NCBI GenBank assembly: GCA_016756695.1 | Contig: CP066701.1 | Span: forward strand, 4,050,001-4,114,000 | DNA length: 64,000 nucleotides | Direction of reading: 5' to 3' | Source: Heyndrickxia sporothermodurans | GTDB taxonomy: Bacteria > Bacillota > Bacilli > Bacillales > Bacillaceae_C | Part shown: positions 29,289 through 38,421 of the stretch, one piece after another | Position numbering within the stretch: the stretch's first letter is position 1 | Layout: each line of letters begins with the position of its first letter | Made by a program: the position numbers and the translations under genes | The notes under the pieces: generated by a model | Database searches by the model: none | Told to the model about the DNA's origin: nothing | The model's input: the letters and a program-made list of their open reading frames with translations, nothing else

Positions 29289-30371
29289 CTAAATTTTATT
29301 TTTGATTCGATAAACATATGCAAGAATTTCAGCTACAACTTTAAAAAATTCTTCTGGAATTGCATCACCAATTTCGGTCTGATCATATAAGGCCCTTGCC
29401 AATGGACGATTTTCAACCATAATGATTTCATGTTCTTTTGCGATCTTTTTAATTTTTTCTGCTACAAAATCAACGCCTTTGGCAATCACGTATGGAGCAT
29501 CTTGCTTGTTCTCATCATATTTTAAACAAATGGCAAAGTGGGTCGGGTTTGTGATAATGACATCGGCTTTTGGAACTTCTTGCATCATCCTTCGCATCGC
29601 CATCTCCCTCTGCCTTTGCTTTATTTTCGATTTAATTAATGGGTCACCTTCACTATTTTTGTACTCGTCTTTAATATCCTGTTTTGACATTCGAATATTT
29701 TTTTCAAAGTCAAATTTTTGATATAAAAAATCAAAAACAGCCAAAAATAAAAGTGCAATGGATGCAGCTACACCCATTTGTAATGCTAGATTAATAATAA
29801 CCTTGACTGCATCTCCAACTGACTTATAGGATAATCCCAATACTTCGTCAATTCTAGTCCAGAGAACGATAAATGTAACAACGCCGACAAATAATATTTT
29901 CAATATAGACTTAAGCAATTCAACAATAGCCCTCATTGAAAAGATTCGTTTAAAACCTTTAATTGGATCAAGCTTTTCTAGTTTAGGTGCGATACTTTCC
30001 GGGGAAAATAGTAATCCTATTTGAGCGAAATTAGAAACGATTGCCGCTATAAATGCTACAAGTAGAATCGGACCTAATACTATGGCTATTTCCTTTAAAA
30101 CCTCTACTACAAGTACATGAAAATTATTTTCAGTTAAATCTACTAATAATAAATGTTGAAAAGAAGAACGGAAAAAATTAAAAATATGATTTCCAATAAA
30201 TGACGAACCAAATAATAAAAATAAAAATACTGCTAAAAGTCCTACTGCTGTATTGATGTCTTGACTTTTAGCCGTTTGTCCCTTTTTTTTAGCATCCTGC
30301 CGCTTTTTAGGGGTTGCTTTTTCTGTTTTTTCTCCGGAAAAAAATTGTAAGTCAAGCGATAGCAACTTCAT
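29289..30371 (-). CDS. flhB: Flagellar export switch protein FlhB
   Basis: The protein is 360 aa with four membrane helices and a cytoplasmic domain carrying the autocleavage motif NPTH within DVIITNPTHFAICLKYDE. Cleavage between N and P changes substrate specificity from rod/hook to filament, in response to FliK. A short paralogue of its C-terminal domain is encoded at 62413-62688. Confidence 0.97.
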   Translation of the reverse strand: MKLLSLDLQFFSGEKTEKATPKKRQDAKKKGQTAKSQDINTAVGLLAVFLFLLFGSSFIGNHIFNFFRSSFQHLLLVDLTENNFHVLVVEVLKEIAIVLGPILLVAFIAAIVSNFAQIGLLFSPESIAPKLEKLDPIKGFKRIFSMRAIVELLKSILKILFVGVVTFIVLWTRIDEVLGLSYKSVGDAVKVIINLALQMGVAASIALLFLAVFDFLYQKFDFEKNIRMSKQDIKDEYKNSEGDPLIKSKIKQRQREMAMRRMMQEVPKADVIITNPTHFAICLKYDENKQDAPYVIAKGVDFVAEKIKKIAKEHEIIMVENRPLARALYDQTEIGDAIPEEFFKVVAEILAYVYRIKNKI

Positions 30372-31148
30372 TTATGAACCACCTACTAATTTCATGACAT
30401 CTCTCATCGTGTAAAACATAGATGCAAATAATTGCTGGCATACAGAAAAAATGACGCCCATCACGATAATTAAGACGATAAAACTGACCGCTATTTTTAC
30501 CGGGAATCCGACCACAAAAATATTGAGTTGTGGCACCGTTCTAGCAATTATTCCTAATGCAATATCCACTAAAAAGATAGTCGCTACGACAGGAATCGAC
30601 ATTTGGAAAGCAATAACAAACATCTTACTAAATGTTTTCATAATAAAATCGACCACACTGGCATCTCCAAATGAGAATAATGCTTTATCAATAGGGATAA
30701 ATTGATAACTGTAAAATATTCCGTCTAAAATAATATGATGACCATTTACCGCAAGTAACAATAATAAAGCAAAACTATATAAATATTGACCCATTAATGG
30801 ACTTTGCGTTCCTGTTTGTGGATCAATCACATTGGCAATTGCAAATCCCATTTGAAAGTCAATAAACCCTCCGGCAATTTGAATCGCTGATAAAATCAAG
30901 TATGCGATAAATCCAATAAAAAGCCCGACCATTGCTTCTTTAATAATTAGCAAAATATATTTTCCATTAATTTCAAATCCATGAACATCCATCGTATAAT
31001 ACATTAACCATGCTAAAAAAAAGGCAAAGCCAATCCGATAGACAGCCGGAATTGTTCGATAGGAAAAAAAGGGCATAGTAACAAAAAAAGCTGATATACG
31101 GACAAAAATCAGTAAGAAGACCGTAAAAGATGGAATAAGTTGCTCCAT
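30372..31148 (-). CDS. fliR: Flagellar export apparatus protein FliR
   Basis: The protein is 258 aa with about six hydrophobic segments. FliR joins FliP and FliQ in the export gate. Family sequence includes FVRISAFFVTMPFFS and FQMGFAIANVIDPQTGTQSP. The start directly follows the fliR-fliQ spacer of 4 bp, and the stop abuts flhB. Confidence 0.95.
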   Translation of the reverse strand: MEQLIPSFTVFLLIFVRISAFFVTMPFFSYRTIPAVYRIGFAFFLAWLMYYTMDVHGFEINGKYILLIIKEAMVGLFIGFIAYLILSAIQIAGGFIDFQMGFAIANVIDPQTGTQSPLMGQYLYSFALLLLLAVNGHHIILDGIFYSYQFIPIDKALFSFGDASVVDFIMKTFSKMFVIAFQMSIPVVATIFLVDIALGIIARTVPQLNIFVVGFPVKIAVSFIVLIIVMGVIFSVCQQLFASMFYTMRDVMKLVGGS

Positions 31149-31152
31149 TATC

Positions 31153-31428
31153 TTAACCTACATATCTTGTTAGATTTGCGAAAATATCTGTTGCATAGGA
31201 TAGTAAATGACTTAACATCCATGGCCCAAAAAGTACAAGCCCGATCAAAACTGCCACAATTTTCGGGATAAACGCGAGTGTTTGTTCTTGTATTTGTGTT
31301 GTTGCTTGAAATATGCTGACAATTAAGCCAATGATTAACGCAACTAATAAAAGTGGCCCGGCAACAATTAAAGTAACATAGATCCCCTTCTCAGCAATGG
31401 ATATGACCATATCCGAATTCATTTTCAA
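31153..31428 (-). CDS. fliQ: Flagellar export apparatus protein FliQ
   Basis: The protein is 91 aa with two membrane helices. The conserved turn VSIFQATTQIQEQTLAFIPK lies between them. Length and position between fliP and fliR are standard. Confidence 0.95.
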   Translation of the reverse strand: MKMNSDMVISIAEKGIYVTLIVAGPLLLVALIIGLIVSIFQATTQIQEQTLAFIPKIVAVLIGLVLFGPWMLSHLLSYATDIFANLTRYVG

Positions 31429-31438
31429 TCACCTATCT

Positions 31439-32104
31439 TTAAAAGCTTTGTAATAATGATTTAACTACGAGATACCATCCATCGACTAAAACAAATAATA
31501 ATATTTTAAACGGTAGAGAAATCATAACAGGGGGTAGCATCATCATCCCCATAGACATTAAAATACTTGCAACAACCATATCGATTACTAGAAAAGGAAT
31601 AAAAATCATAAAACCAATTTGGAATGCAGTCTTAATCTCACTTAATGCAAACGCTGGAACTAAAGCTGTAATTGGAATGTTTTCTACTTTTTCTGGCTGT
31701 TTTGCATGTGAATAATCAAGGAAAAGCTCTAAATCTTTTTGTCGCGTGTATTTACTCATAAATTCCTTAAATGGAACGCTTGCTTTATCATAAGCCTGTT
31801 CTAAAGTGATCTTATCATTAAATAAAGGTGTTAAAGCTTGTTGATTTACCTCACTAAATGTCGGTGCCATAATAAAAAATGTAAGAAATAATGACAAGCC
31901 AACAATCACTTGATTTGGTGGCATTTGTTGTGTCGCTAATGATGTACGAACAAAGGATAAAACAATCACAATTCTTGTAAAAGAAGTCATTAAGATTAAT
32001 ATACTAGGAGCTAAAGATAATACTGTTAACAAAAGAAGGAGCTTTACTGCTGTCGAAACATTATCAGGTGAACTATTATTAAAAAACTGCATAAAATCAT
32101 TCAT
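31439..32104 (-). CDS. fliP: Flagellar export apparatus protein FliP
   Basis: The protein is 221 aa. Family sequence includes SLAPSILILMTSFTRIVIVL, QMPPNQVIVGLSLFLTFF and the C-terminal GMMMLPPVMISLPFKILLFV. Five copies form the core of the export gate. It overlaps the preceding fliO/fliZ-type gene by 8 bp. Confidence 0.96.
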   Translation of the reverse strand: MNDFMQFFNNSSPDNVSTAVKLLLLLTVLSLAPSILILMTSFTRIVIVLSFVRTSLATQQMPPNQVIVGLSLFLTFFIMAPTFSEVNQQALTPLFNDKITLEQAYDKASVPFKEFMSKYTRQKDLELFLDYSHAKQPEKVENIPITALVPAFALSEIKTAFQIGFMIFIPFLVIDMVVASILMSMGMMMLPPVMISLPFKILLFVLVDGWYLVVKSLLQSF

Positions 32105-32783
32105 CTGTTTCTTGCTCCTTCGCGTCTATCTTGTTCATCGTTTTTCTTCTTTCTTTATTCATATTTTCCAGTTGATTTTTCAATATATGTTGAAAAGAAG
32201 GTGATTTGGAAGAATTATTATCCGACTTTTTCTGTTTGTATTTATTTGTTAATTTTGTAATCATATCTCTCGGTTCAAGCGACTGATCGACTTGATCTTC
32301 GTAGTATTGGATAAACTCTTCAACTTCTTTTTGATTTTCAATTTCTTTAAGTAAATGGATATCTTCGCCGACACCCAAAATCAGTATTCTATTTCCTGCT
32401 TTAACGATTTGTAATGATCGGTTACCTCCTAATGGAGTGCCTCCGAAATTTTGTATTAATCGGTTCTGCTGATACGAACGACTTTTTTTATTAATAAATT
32501 TAAGTAAAAAATATAATAAGGCAATAACAAATATTAACGCAAAAACCATTTTGACTCCATCCCATACTGTGATGATGGAATGATTAGATTTTGCAATACT
32601 ATCCGCACTTTTTGTGTTTTTTTCGGATTCCTTTTTTGAATCCTTCTGAGATTCATTTGAATGTTGTTTAAACCAGTCTTGAACATTCCCATTATTTGCC
32701 TCCGCATGGGCGACAATATGTTGCCCATACAGAGGTGTAATGAGTAAAATGAGTGTCAATAGTTTAAATACCGCTTTTCGCAC
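32097..32783 (-). CDS. fliZ: Flagellar biosynthesis protein FliZ (FliO-like)
   Basis: The protein is 228 aa. It starts with a signal peptide (about residues 1-28, ending ...VAHAEA), then a Lys/Ser-rich external segment, one membrane helix (about 71-90) and a cytoplasmic FliO domain with GGTPLGGNRSLQIVKAG. In B. subtilis the gene in this slot is called fliZ and acts like FliO in FliP assembly. Confidence 0.9.
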   Translation of the reverse strand: MRKAVFKLLTLILLITPLYGQHIVAHAEANNGNVQDWFKQHSNESQKDSKKESEKNTKSADSIAKSNHSIITVWDGVKMVFALIFVIALLYFLLKFINKKSRSYQQNRLIQNFGGTPLGGNRSLQIVKAGNRILILGVGEDIHLLKEIENQKEVEEFIQYYEDQVDQSLEPRDMITKLTNKYKQKKSDNNSSKSPSFQHILKNQLENMNKERRKTMNKIDAKEQETDE

Positions 32784-32808
32784 GTTTCGTACACCCTCTT
32801 ATTATCAA

Positions 32809-33171
32809 TTAAGCCAGTGTTTTTTGAATTGCTTCTATTACACGATCAGCCTGGAAAGGTTTCACGATAAAATCTTTCGCGCCAGCTTGTATAGCATCAA
32901 TAACCATTGCTTGTTGACCCATTGCTGAGCACATAATTATTTTCGCGCTTGGATCTATGCCTTTAATTTCTTTCAATGCAGTAATTCCATCCATTTCCGG
33001 CATCGTAATATCCATTGTTACTAAATCTGGTTTTAATTCTTTATATTTTTCAACTGCTTGCGCACCATCAGCTGCCTCAGCCACTACTTCAAATCCATTT
33101 TTTGTTAAAATATCTTTAATCATCATTCTCATAAATGCAGCATCATCTACAACTAATATTCTGTTTCCCAT
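32809..33171 (-). CDS. cheY: Chemotaxis response regulator CheY
   Basis: The protein is 120 aa, a lone receiver domain. The acidic pocket DD at 9-10, phospho-acceptor Asp54 in VTMDITMPEMDG and Lys in FIVKPF are all present. CheY-P binds FliM/FliY at the switch, and in Bacillus promotes counter-clockwise rotation. CheC and FliY are its phosphatases. Confidence 0.97.
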   Translation of the reverse strand: MGNRILVVDDAAFMRMMIKDILTKNGFEVVAEAADGAQAVEKYKELKPDLVTMDITMPEMDGITALKEIKGIDPSAKIIMCSAMGQQAMVIDAIQAGAKDFIVKPFQADRVIEAIQKTLA

Positions 33172-33194
33172 TTTAATATCCTCCGTTATAAAGC

Positions 33195-34355
33195 TTATAA
33201 TTGTTTTATTCTTTCTCTCTGACTAACAATATCTGTAATTCTCACACCAAAGTTTTCATCAATTACAACTACTTCCCCTTGTGCAATCAATTGCCTGTTC
33301 ACTAATATATCTACTGGCTCACCAGCGAGTTTGTCCAATTCAATAATAGACCCCGAGCCCAATTCAAGAATCTCTTTAACTGATCTTTTTGTTTTGCCCA
33401 GTTCTACCGATACTTGAAGTGGAATATCCAATAACATATTTAAATTTCTTGATTCAGGTGCAGCAAGCTGTTGTTCATCGAAACTAGAAAAAACAGCCGG
33501 TTGAACATTTTGTTGTATATTATTCTCAGTATTCGTATTAGAGGGTTGCTGTCTTATTGGTTGTGTTGCCTGAGGTTGTACCGTTTGTTTCCCACTAAAT
33601 GAATCTACGTTTGTATGACTAACTACTTGTTCGTTTATCGCGTCATAACTATTTTGTGGATTTTTTGTTTCTTTCGTTTCATTGGTGTTAAATAGGTCAT
33701 CTACTAATCTTTTCCCAAAATCTAGCGGTAAAACTTGCATGATTGAGGAATCAATTAGATCTCCTACTTTTAATCGAAAAGAAATTTTAATAATTAAATC
33801 CTGATCAGGTATATTTTCAGTTCCTTCACCTGCATTTAAATTTAAAATATCGACTGTTGGTGGAGAAATGTCAACACGCTTATTAAATACTGTAGACATC
33901 GATGTAGCAGCCGAACCCATCATTTGATTCATTGCTTCTTGTACAGCACTTAGATGTATTTCATCCATCGTTTCAGATGATTGTCCAGTTCCACCAAGCA
34001 TTAAATCAGCAATTACAGAAGCATCGGATTGTTTAATGATCATCATATTTATCCCGGAAAAGCCTTCTGTATATTTAACTTGAATAGAAATATACGGATG
34101 TGGAAATTCATCTTTTAATTTAGATTTTTCTACAATTGTAACTGTAGGAGTAGTAATTTCCACCTTTTGTGATAATAGAGTAGATAATGCTGTAGCTGAG
34201 CTTCCAAACGAGATGTTTCCAATCTCTCCTAGTGCATCTCTTTCCATTGATGTTAAGTAATCGTCGACATTCAATGTTGCATTTTCTTCTTCATCATCAG
34301 CAGTACCACGTAAAAGAGCATCAATTTCATCTTGTGAGAGCATGTTATTCATCAT
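33195..34355 (-). CDS. fliY: Flagellar switch protein and CheY-P phosphatase FliY
   Basis: The protein is 386 aa. The N terminus MMNNMLSQDEIDALL is the CheY-P-binding peptide shared with FliM. A CheC-like phosphatase domain follows (ALGEIGNISFGSSATALSTLL and VQEAMNQMMGSAATSMS), then a Gln/Asn/Thr-rich linker (about 235-290), and a C-terminal SpoA/FliN domain (IPLQVSVELGKTKRSVKEIL). It overlaps fliM by 11 bp. Confidence 0.96.
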   Translation of the reverse strand: MMNNMLSQDEIDALLRGTADDEEENATLNVDDYLTSMERDALGEIGNISFGSSATALSTLLSQKVEITTPTVTIVEKSKLKDEFPHPYISIQVKYTEGFSGINMMIIKQSDASVIADLMLGGTGQSSETMDEIHLSAVQEAMNQMMGSAATSMSTVFNKRVDISPPTVDILNLNAGEGTENIPDQDLIIKISFRLKVGDLIDSSIMQVLPLDFGKRLVDDLFNTNETKETKNPQNSYDAINEQVVSHTNVDSFSGKQTVQPQATQPIRQQPSNTNTENNIQQNVQPAVFSSFDEQQLAAPESRNLNMLLDIPLQVSVELGKTKRSVKEILELGSGSIIELDKLAGEPVDILVNRQLIAQGEVVVIDENFGVRITDIVSQRERIKQL

Positions 34356-35343
34356 CTTCTCCCCCTTTCACATCTTGTAATATTTGAACGGCCATTTTTT
34401 TACCTCTTTTTCCCGTTTGTGCAATGTATTTTGGGATTCCCTCTATTTTTACAATTACAGGGTCATTAATATTTTGATCCAATTGAATAACATCTCCTAT
34501 ATTCAAATTCAGAAAATCTTCAATTGTAATTTCACTAGTACCTAATTCAGCAACAAGTGGAATAATAGCTTGCTTAATGTTTTTTTCAATCTTCTCTGTT
34601 TCTTTAGGTTCTTTTTCTTTCAAACTATTATTTTGCATCCAATAGTGAACCGATAGATTGGGGATAATTGGTTCCAACACTACGTGTGGAATACAAAGAT
34701 TAATCATTCCACTCGTTTCCCCAATTACAGTATTCATAGAAATTACAACAACTGTTTCATTCGGAGATACCATTTGTAAAAATTGTGGGTTTACTTCAAA
34801 ATCAACTAACATTGGCTCAATTTCTGTTATATTTACCCACGCTTCCGTTAGATATTCAAATCCGCGTTCAAATAAGTTCGACATAATTTTCTTTTCAATT
34901 TCAGTCAAATTATCAACTTTATTGACACTGGTCCCTTTTCCACCCATTACAAGGTCTAGCATGGAGTATGCGATATTAGGGTTAATTTCCATTATGATTC
35001 TTCCATCTAATGGCGGAACATCAAAGGAAGTTAATATTGTCATTTTTGGTACTGAACGAACAAATTCTTCAAATGGAATCTGATCTGTTGAAGCTACCGT
35101 TATTTGAACAAATGTCCGTAGCTGTGCTGAAAAATAGGTTGTTAACAATCTCGCAAAATTTTCATGAATTCTTGTTAAGCTTCTAATTTGATCTTTAGAA
35201 AAGCGTAGAGCTCTTTTAAAGTCATATACCTTTACTTTCTTCGTTTCTTCCTCTTTTTTAATATCCTCAGCATTCATTTCTCCCGTTGACAAGGCACTTA
35301 ATAGGGCATCAATTTCGCTTTGTGATAGTACTTCACCTGACAA
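34345..35343 (-). CDS. fliM: Flagellar motor switch protein FliM
   Basis: The protein is 332 aa. The CheY-binding segment LSQSEIDALLSAL opens the protein; the CheC-like middle domain and the C-terminal SpoA domain (LGTSEITIEDFLNLNIGDVI) follow. It forms the C ring with FliG and FliY. Confidence 0.97.
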   Translation of the reverse strand: MSGEVLSQSEIDALLSALSTGEMNAEDIKKEEETKKVKVYDFKRALRFSKDQIRSLTRIHENFARLLTTYFSAQLRTFVQITVASTDQIPFEEFVRSVPKMTILTSFDVPPLDGRIIMEINPNIAYSMLDLVMGGKGTSVNKVDNLTEIEKKIMSNLFERGFEYLTEAWVNITEIEPMLVDFEVNPQFLQMVSPNETVVVISMNTVIGETSGMINLCIPHVVLEPIIPNLSVHYWMQNNSLKEKEPKETEKIEKNIKQAIIPLVAELGTSEITIEDFLNLNIGDVIQLDQNINDPVIVKIEGIPKYIAQTGKRGKKMAVQILQDVKGGEDDE

Positions 35344-35377
35344 TAGTCTACACCTCCCTTATTTGGTTTTTAGTTAT

Positions 35378-35806
35378 TTATTGTATTACATAGGAGGTTA
35401 TATATATTTTTACAACATTACCATTCTGTAAATAATGATCAATTTTTGTTTTTAACGTATTTGTTAATTTCTCTTTTCCTTTTCTTCCTTTTAAATCATT
35501 AGATGTTACTTCAGAAAGTTCTTCGATAACGGAATCCTTCACTTGAAAATCACGTTTTTCTAATTCTTCTTTTGCTTTTTTATTATTTGTCTCTATTTTT
35601 AAGGCAATTTTTATAAAATGATTATCTTTTAAATTTGTCGTAATTTCAGGTACATCTAAAGAATTTTCTACAACTTCCTCAATGGAAGGCTCGGTAGTTT
35701 CCTTTTTCGTATCCATTTTATTAATAATAATAATTGCAATTGCACCGACCAATACTATTCCTAAAATAATCGTAATACTTGTAGCAATCATTTTATTCTT
35801 CATCAT
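35378..35806 (-). CDS. fliL: Flagellar basal-body associated protein FliL
   Basis: The protein is 142 aa with one N-terminal membrane helix (about 7-28) and a periplasm-facing stomatin-like domain. Family features include the conserved I-x-L-x-I...K-x-x-x-E-L-x-x-R spacing and a Lys-rich C-terminal part. FliL stabilises stator units. Its start overlaps the swrD stop. Confidence 0.92.
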   Translation of the reverse strand: MMKNKMIATSITIILGIVLVGAIAIIIINKMDTKKETTEPSIEEVVENSLDVPEITTNLKDNHFIKIALKIETNNKKAKEELEKRDFQVKDSVIEELSEVTSNDLKGRKGKEKLTNTLKTKIDHYLQNGNVVKIYITSYVIQ

Positions 35807-36014
35807 TTATCACCTCCTGATTTAACGTACCGATAAGATTAATAGAACGGTAGAACTGATAAATTTGTTCTTGAACTTGTTCCACCGTTTCTAAAACGAC
35901 ATATTTATGTCCATTCAATAATGTAATGGTCGTATCAGGAAATGCTTCAATTGTTTCAATATAAAGGGCATTTAATATAAAACTTTGCCCTTTTAATTTT
36001 GTTACAGTTATCAT
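35793..36014 (-). CDS. swrD: Flagellar stator-power protein SwrD (FlbD family)
   Basis: The protein is 73 aa. [20 protein letters not shown] and [16 protein letters not shown] define the FlbD/SwrD family (YlzI in B. subtilis), which raises motor torque for swarming. The ATG at 36014 aligns with relatives but has no good ribosome site. A TTG nine codons upstream (36041) lies nearer AGGA and AGGAGG. A hairpin covers the interval (see 36015-36056). Which start is used is open. Confidence 0.88.
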   Translation of the reverse strand: MITVTKLKGQSFILNALYIETIEAFPDTTITLLNGHKYVVLETVEQVQEQIYQFYRSINLIGTLNQEVINDEE

Positions 36015-36056
36015 AAATATTTCAGGACTAAGGCATGACAACTTAGTCCTGTTCCT
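36015..36056 (-). promoter_or_regulatory. Small hairpin between flgE and swrD start
   Basis: On the minus strand AGGAGG is followed by AGGACTAA, an 11-base loop and TTAGTCCT, ending 9 bases before the family-conserved ATG of swrD. Folding would hide a TTG start and bring AGGAGG near the ATG. Inference from sequence only. Confidence 0.45.
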
Positions 36057-36061
36057 CCTAA

Positions 36062-37285
36062 TTATCGTTTTAGATTAATTAATTCCTGCAAAATTTCATC
36101 AGATGTTGTAATAATTCGGGTATTTGCTTGAAAACCGCGTTGTGCAACAATCATTTCAGTAAATTCCTCTGAAAGATCGACGTTTGACATTTCGAGTGAA
36201 CCGGGAGCAAGTGTTCCAAGACCATCGCCTGGAATACCGTAATTTGCTGTACCTGAGTTAACCGTTGCTTGTAATAAGTTATTACCTGCTTTTTGTAAAC
36301 CAGCCGGATTACTAAATTTAGCTAATGCTAGAACCCCTAATTGGATAACCTTTCCGTTGGAATAGACGCCATTTACTTCACCCATTGAACCGATATTAAA
36401 ACTTTCAAGAGATCCTTGTATTTGTCCATTTGGCGTAAAAACAGCATTTAAATTTTCACCGCCGAAGGTTAATTTAGTTAGATCCAAATTAATATCATTT
36501 GACAGCACTGCCTTTCCAGTTCCATCATTTAATTTTAATTTTATTTTTGTTCCGTTTTGGGTCCATTTATTATTAGCTGCATCATAAACAAGATTGATAG
36601 AAACTTTATTATCATCCGGTTTATTCGCTGGTGGTGCATCTAATGATTTATCCTCAAAAGTCAATTTCCATGTCTTTCCATTGTTTGAACTAGTTTTTAA
36701 TTCTAGTACATGTTTCACGCCTTTTGCATCGACTACTTCAATCTGTTGAGTTTGTTCAGTTATTCCACTAACACTTTTAGGCAAATTACCAACTATTTTA
36801 ATAGCATCAGTCAATTGAGAAGGCAAAATAGAATTCACGTCAACTACAATATCTTTTAAATTACCAGTACTGTCGTATTGTTGAACCTTCATTCCGTCAC
36901 TGTTTACCAAAGTACCAGTATTATCTAGATAAAAGTTCCCTGCCCGTGTATAAAGATTTGAATTGCCATTTTTTACGATAAAGTATCCGTCTCCGTCGAT
37001 TGCTAAATCAAGTGATCTACCAGTTGTTTGTAGGCTTGATTGTGTATCAACAATATCAATAGATGCAAGGGTTGATCCTAAGCCGACTTGCATCGGATTT
37101 TTACCACCTTTACTATCGGTTGCTCCGCTAGCACCTGAAATTGTTTGATTCATTGTGTCTTTAAAAGTCACACGACCTTTTTTAAAACCGTACGTATTTA
37201 CGTTTGCAATATTATTTCCAATTACGTCTAATTTTGTTTGGAAATTTTTCATACCACTTATTCCTGAATACATGGAACGTAACAT
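36062..37285 (-). CDS. flgE: Flagellar hook protein FlgE, long form
   Basis: The protein is 407 aa, clearly longer than the 264 aa of B. subtilis FlgE. The N terminus [20 protein letters not shown] followed by [16 protein letters not shown] and the C terminus [20 protein letters not shown] are the conserved D0 coiled-coil ends of rod/hook proteins; the extra length lies in the surface-exposed middle (about 130-320). It is exported without a signal peptide by the flagellar type III system. Confidence 0.94.
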   Translation of the reverse strand: MLRSMYSGISGMKNFQTKLDVIGNNIANVNTYGFKKGRVTFKDTMNQTISGASGATDSKGGKNPMQVGLGSTLASIDIVDTQSSLQTTGRSLDLAIDGDGYFIVKNGNSNLYTRAGNFYLDNTGTLVNSDGMKVQQYDSTGNLKDIVVDVNSILPSQLTDAIKIVGNLPKSVSGITEQTQQIEVVDAKGVKHVLELKTSSNNGKTWKLTFEDKSLDAPPANKPDDNKVSINLVYDAANNKWTQNGTKIKLKLNDGTGKAVLSNDINLDLTKLTFGGENLNAVFTPNGQIQGSLESFNIGSMGEVNGVYSNGKVIQLGVLALAKFSNPAGLQKAGNNLLQATVNSGTANYGIPGDGLGTLAPGSLEMSNVDLSEEFTEMIVAQRGFQANTRIITTSDEILQELINLKR

Positions 37286-37366
37286 TTTATTTTCCCCTCT
37301 CGAAATGGTTTAGCTGTATCTATCGGTCAACAGCTTTCGACTTCCTTCTCGGTCCAGTCGAATAAA

Positions 37367-37762
37367 TTAATTAACGATGATTGCACCGTTTATATTAGTG
37401 AATATTTGTTCACTTGCTTCTTGTAAATTCATCGCTGTAATTACCGTTTCGTTTTTTGCACTGACAATTAAGGCAGCATTTTTCACAATGACAAGCGATT
37501 CATTTATTCCTTTATTTTTAGCTTCAGAAACTCTTTGACCAATTTTATTCCATTGACTTGAATCTATTTGAATACCTCTTTGTCTTAGCCTTTCACTAGC
37601 ATGCTTACTTATTGTCAATTTTGTCGATTGCTTCGATATTGCCTTGTTTAAATGCTCAGAAAAAGGTGCTTTTCCTGCATTCGTTTTACTGTTTGAAACC
37701 TGAATAGGTTGTTTCGACGTAATTGGATGTAATGGAACTTGACTAAATATTGGTCTATCCAT
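37367..37762 (-). CDS. TIGR02530-type flagellar operon protein
   Basis: The protein is 131 aa. The core ISKHASERLRQRGIQIDSS and later AALIVSAKNETVITAMN match the uncharacterised flagellar protein family found between flgD and flgE in many Firmicutes. B. subtilis 168 has no equivalent that I recall at this spot. It may be an export or hook-assembly accessory factor; no function is proven. No membrane segment or signal is visible. Confidence 0.82.
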   Translation of the reverse strand: MDRPIFSQVPLHPITSKQPIQVSNSKTNAGKAPFSEHLNKAISKQSTKLTISKHASERLRQRGIQIDSSQWNKIGQRVSEAKNKGINESLVIVKNAALIVSAKNETVITAMNLQEASEQIFTNINGAIIVN

Positions 37763-37774
37763 TAAACCACATCC

Positions 37775-38413
37775 TTAATTTTCAATTTGTGTTAATTGGT
37801 CTGCTTTTATTTTCTTGTCATTATCTAATACGAGCCAAGTATTTCCGTCTTTTGCAGAAACAGACTTTACAATTGATTTTTGTTCCTTTCCATCATCGTC
37901 GAGCCAAGTTACAGATTTTCCAATTAAATAACTTGCTTGTATTAAAGCATTTTCTTTACTTTGTGTATTTACTTGGGAAATATTAGCGGGATCTAATTCA
38001 GTTCCATCATCTAAAATAAACTTGACTGAATTTTCAATGAATCGAACTCCTTTTATAGTCCCTTTCCCTTGTAAAACTTTGGTTCCATCTTCGGAATTTT
38101 TATCTTCCACTATTTTGTGCCATGTAATTTCTTTACCGACGAATTGCGAATATGTAACTAATTGGTTCTGCTGTTGCATATCTACAAATGTTTCCATTGA
38201 TTTACTCATATTCGTCATTTGTTCTAATGATGAAAAAGTGGCCATTTGTGCAATAAAATCTTTATCTTGCATCGGATTTAATGGATCTTGATTTTGCAAT
38301 TGCACCATTAATATTTTTAAGAAATCATCTTTACCTAAAATATCCGAACCCGTTTTTCTTTTTGCATTTTGCGTACTAGAGTACATTAGATTTGGATCGA
38401 TTGTATTTGCCAT
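37775..38413 (-). CDS. flgD: Flagellar hook-capping protein FlgD
   Basis: The protein is 212 aa. DILGKDDFLKILMVQLQNQD followed by PLNPMQDKDFIAQMATFSSLEQM is the diagnostic FlgD N-terminal region; SQFVGKEI and the remaining beta-rich part follow. It caps the growing hook so that FlgE can polymerise. It sits between fliK and the TIGR02530 gene. Confidence 0.95.
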   Translation of the reverse strand: MANTIDPNLMYSSTQNAKRKTGSDILGKDDFLKILMVQLQNQDPLNPMQDKDFIAQMATFSSLEQMTNMSKSMETFVDMQQQNQLVTYSQFVGKEITWHKIVEDKNSEDGTKVLQGKGTIKGVRFIENSVKFILDDGTELDPANISQVNTQSKENALIQASYLIGKSVTWLDDDGKEQKSIVKSVSAKDGNTWLVLDNDKKIKADQLTQIEN

Positions 38414-38421
38414 ATCATCAC

